Positions 62,930 to 64,000 of a DNA stretch of 64,000 nt are shown here, in pieces (position 1 is the first letter of the stretch; the number at the start of each line of letters is the position of its first letter). Both the position numbers and the translations under genes were made by a program. The notes below the pieces were generated by a model. That model did no database searches, was not told the origin of the DNA, and saw nothing but the letters and a program-made list of their open reading frames with translations. This DNA comes from Alphaproteobacteria bacterium (GTDB lineage: Bacteria; Pseudomonadota; Alphaproteobacteria; Sphingomonadales; Sphingomonadaceae), in assembly GCA_030431875.1 (NCBI GenBank), contig JAUIIG010000009.1:1-64000 (forward strand). The letters run 5' to 3'.

Positions 62930-64000
62930 ATGTTCCGTAAGACGATTCTCGCCTTAGCCAGCCTTACGGCTCTGGCATCCTGCACGACCATGCCCGGCAT
63001 GGCGCCGCCGTCGCTCGACGTTATCGCGCGGCAGTATCTCGCGCTGCAACTGGCCATCGGCGAGAAAGACCCCGGTTACGTCGACGCCTACTATGGTCCG
63101 CCCGAACTGGCCGAACAGGCCGCCGCCAATGACGAACGCACAACGCTGCCGATGTTGCAGGCCCGCGTCGTGGCGCTTGAGGGTACGCTGCGGCTGATCA
63201 ACCCCGCGCCGGGTTCGCCTGACGCCGCGCGGGTGCGCTACCTGCGCGCCATGCTCAATTCGGCGAAGGTCCGCCTGCGCGTTCTGCGCGGCGAGGACAT
63301 TCCCTTCCGGGACGAGGCTGAGGGGTTGTTCGGCGTGCGCCCCGAACTGGTCGACCTGTCGACGCTCGATGCCGTTCTCGAACGCATCGAGGCGGTGGTG
63401 CCCGGCGATGAAAGCGATGGCCCGCTCTACCAGCGGATCAATGCCTTCCAGGACCGTTTCATCATCCCCGAAGACCGTCTGCGCGAGGTCATCGACACGG
63501 CCGTGGCCGAATGTCGCCGCCGCACGCTGGAACATGTCGACCTGCCTGCTGGCGAAAGCTTCGTGCTGTCGCTCGTCACCGACAAGCCGTGGGGCGGGTT
63601 CAACTACTACCAGGGTGGCTATCATTCGGTGATCGAGATCAACACCGACCTGCCGACGCGGCTCGACCGCGCGGTGGGCGTGGGTTGCCACGAGGCCTAT
63701 CCCGGCCACCACGTCTTCTCGACCCTGATCGAGCGGGACCTGACGCGCGGACGCGGCTGGATCGAGAACTCGCTGCTGCCGCTCTATTCCCCGCGCGCGA
63801 TCATCTCCGAAGGATCGGCCAGCTATGCCGCGACCATGGCCTTCCCGGGTGACGAGAAGATGGTGTTCGAACGCGACGTGCTCGCGCCCATGGCGGGCAT
63901 CGATACCAGCGAACTGGCCGACTACGTGGCGCTCAACACGCTGCTGGGCGAACTGCAACCCGCCTATTACACCATCGGTGCAGGCTACCTCGACGGCGAC
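62930..64000 (+). CDS. DUF885-type lipoprotein with HExxH-like motif, truncated by window edge
   Basis: At least 357 residues; the C-terminus is outside the window. The N-terminal signal ALASLTALASC has a lipobox (LASC). Two-thirds of the way in is GVGCHEAYPGHHVFSTLIE, with the HEAYPGHH metal-binding pattern of DUF885, followed by ISEGSASYAATM with a downstream Glu. These are thought to be metal-dependent carboxypeptidase-like proteins. The order of blocks (DKPWGGFNYYQGGYHSVIEI before the motif) is normal. GAGGA precedes the ATG, which is 3 bp after the DUF805 stop. Confidence 0.85.
   Translation, partial: MFRKTILALASLTALASCTTMPGMAPPSLDVIARQYLALQLAIGEKDPGYVDAYYGPPELAEQAAANDERTTLPMLQARVVALEGTLRLINPAPGSPDAARVRYLRAMLNSAKVRLRVLRGEDIPFRDEAEGLFGVRPELVDLSTLDAVLERIEAVVPGDESDGPLYQRINAFQDRFIIPEDRLREVIDTAVAECRRRTLEHVDLPAGESFVLSLVTDKPWGGFNYYQGGYHSVIEINTDLPTRLDRAVGVGCHEAYPGHHVFSTLIERDLTRGRGWIENSLLPLYSPRAIISEGSASYAATMAFPGDEKMVFERDVLAPMAGIDTSELADYVALNTLLGELQPAYYTIGAGYLDGD

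Overview
The window is GC-rich, almost fully coding chromosomal DNA of an alphaproteobacterium, most likely order Sphingomonadales and probably Erythrobacteraceae (Erythrobacter/Altererythrobacter type). This rests on the mdh-sucD-sucA-sucB-lpdA cluster with sucC missing from the locus, the alphaproteobacterial form of the LexA box (GAAC-N7-GAAC), sphingomonad-style dispersed palindromes, and the codon bias. Family level is inference. No rRNA, tRNA, CRISPR array, insertion sequence or complete prophage was seen.

Layout. 1-8250: a leftward TCA-cycle operon, mdh, two related exported proteins of unknown function, sucD, sucA, sucB and lpdA (cut by the window edge). 8337-11466: a c-di-GMP phosphodiesterase with a degenerate GGDEF domain, a small protein and a SleB-type cell wall hydrolase. 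11560-16219: a cobalamin riboswitch followed by an overlapping btuB-btuF-btuC-btuD uptake operon. 16221-20230: an M3 peptidase lipoprotein, an RNA 2',3'-cyclic phosphodiesterase and two hypotheticals. 20250-23252: uvrA with a LexA box between its -35 and -10. 23336-24685: an AT-rich islet with a 64-aa ORF and a TIR-like (PF10137-type) protein, a candidate defence effector. 24865-27530: a terminase-small-subunit-like orphan carrying REP-like palindromes inside its frame, a sulfotransferase and a 2OG-Fe(II) oxygenase.

27539-36500: L7/L12-like and J-like membrane proteins, rlpA, an 800-bp stretch without a convincing gene, argG, then a leftward cfa/sugar-dehydrogenase/MATE/papain-like run. 36590-43816: a DUF1801 protein, an exported TPR-CHAT protease-like protein, a three-gene SDR/cytochrome b/molybdopterin oxidoreductase operon and a second PQQ-type sugar dehydrogenase. 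43820-48886: an exported ClpP-like protein, a glutamine-dependent NAD synthetase with an N-terminal helix-turn-helix and its own operator-like palindrome, a glycine-zipper protein and a MOSC protein. 49550-64000: DUF418, rlmN, small enzymes, a YqiJ/YqiK (flotillin) pair, an ECF sigma factor with a membrane partner, greB, a methyltransferase, a soluble lytic transglycosylase, dapA, DUF805 and a truncated DUF885 protein.

The most unusual elements are: (1) the argG-rlpA interval, where the minus strand encodes a series of hairpins closed by UUCG, CUUG and GNRA tetraloops and ends in a terminator, so I propose an undescribed structured RNA of about 540 nt; (2) the HTH-NadE fusion, with a perfect palindrome (GTATCC-N5-GGATAC) 10 bp upstream of its start, suggesting a self-regulating NAD synthetase; (3) the TIR-like islet next to uvrA.
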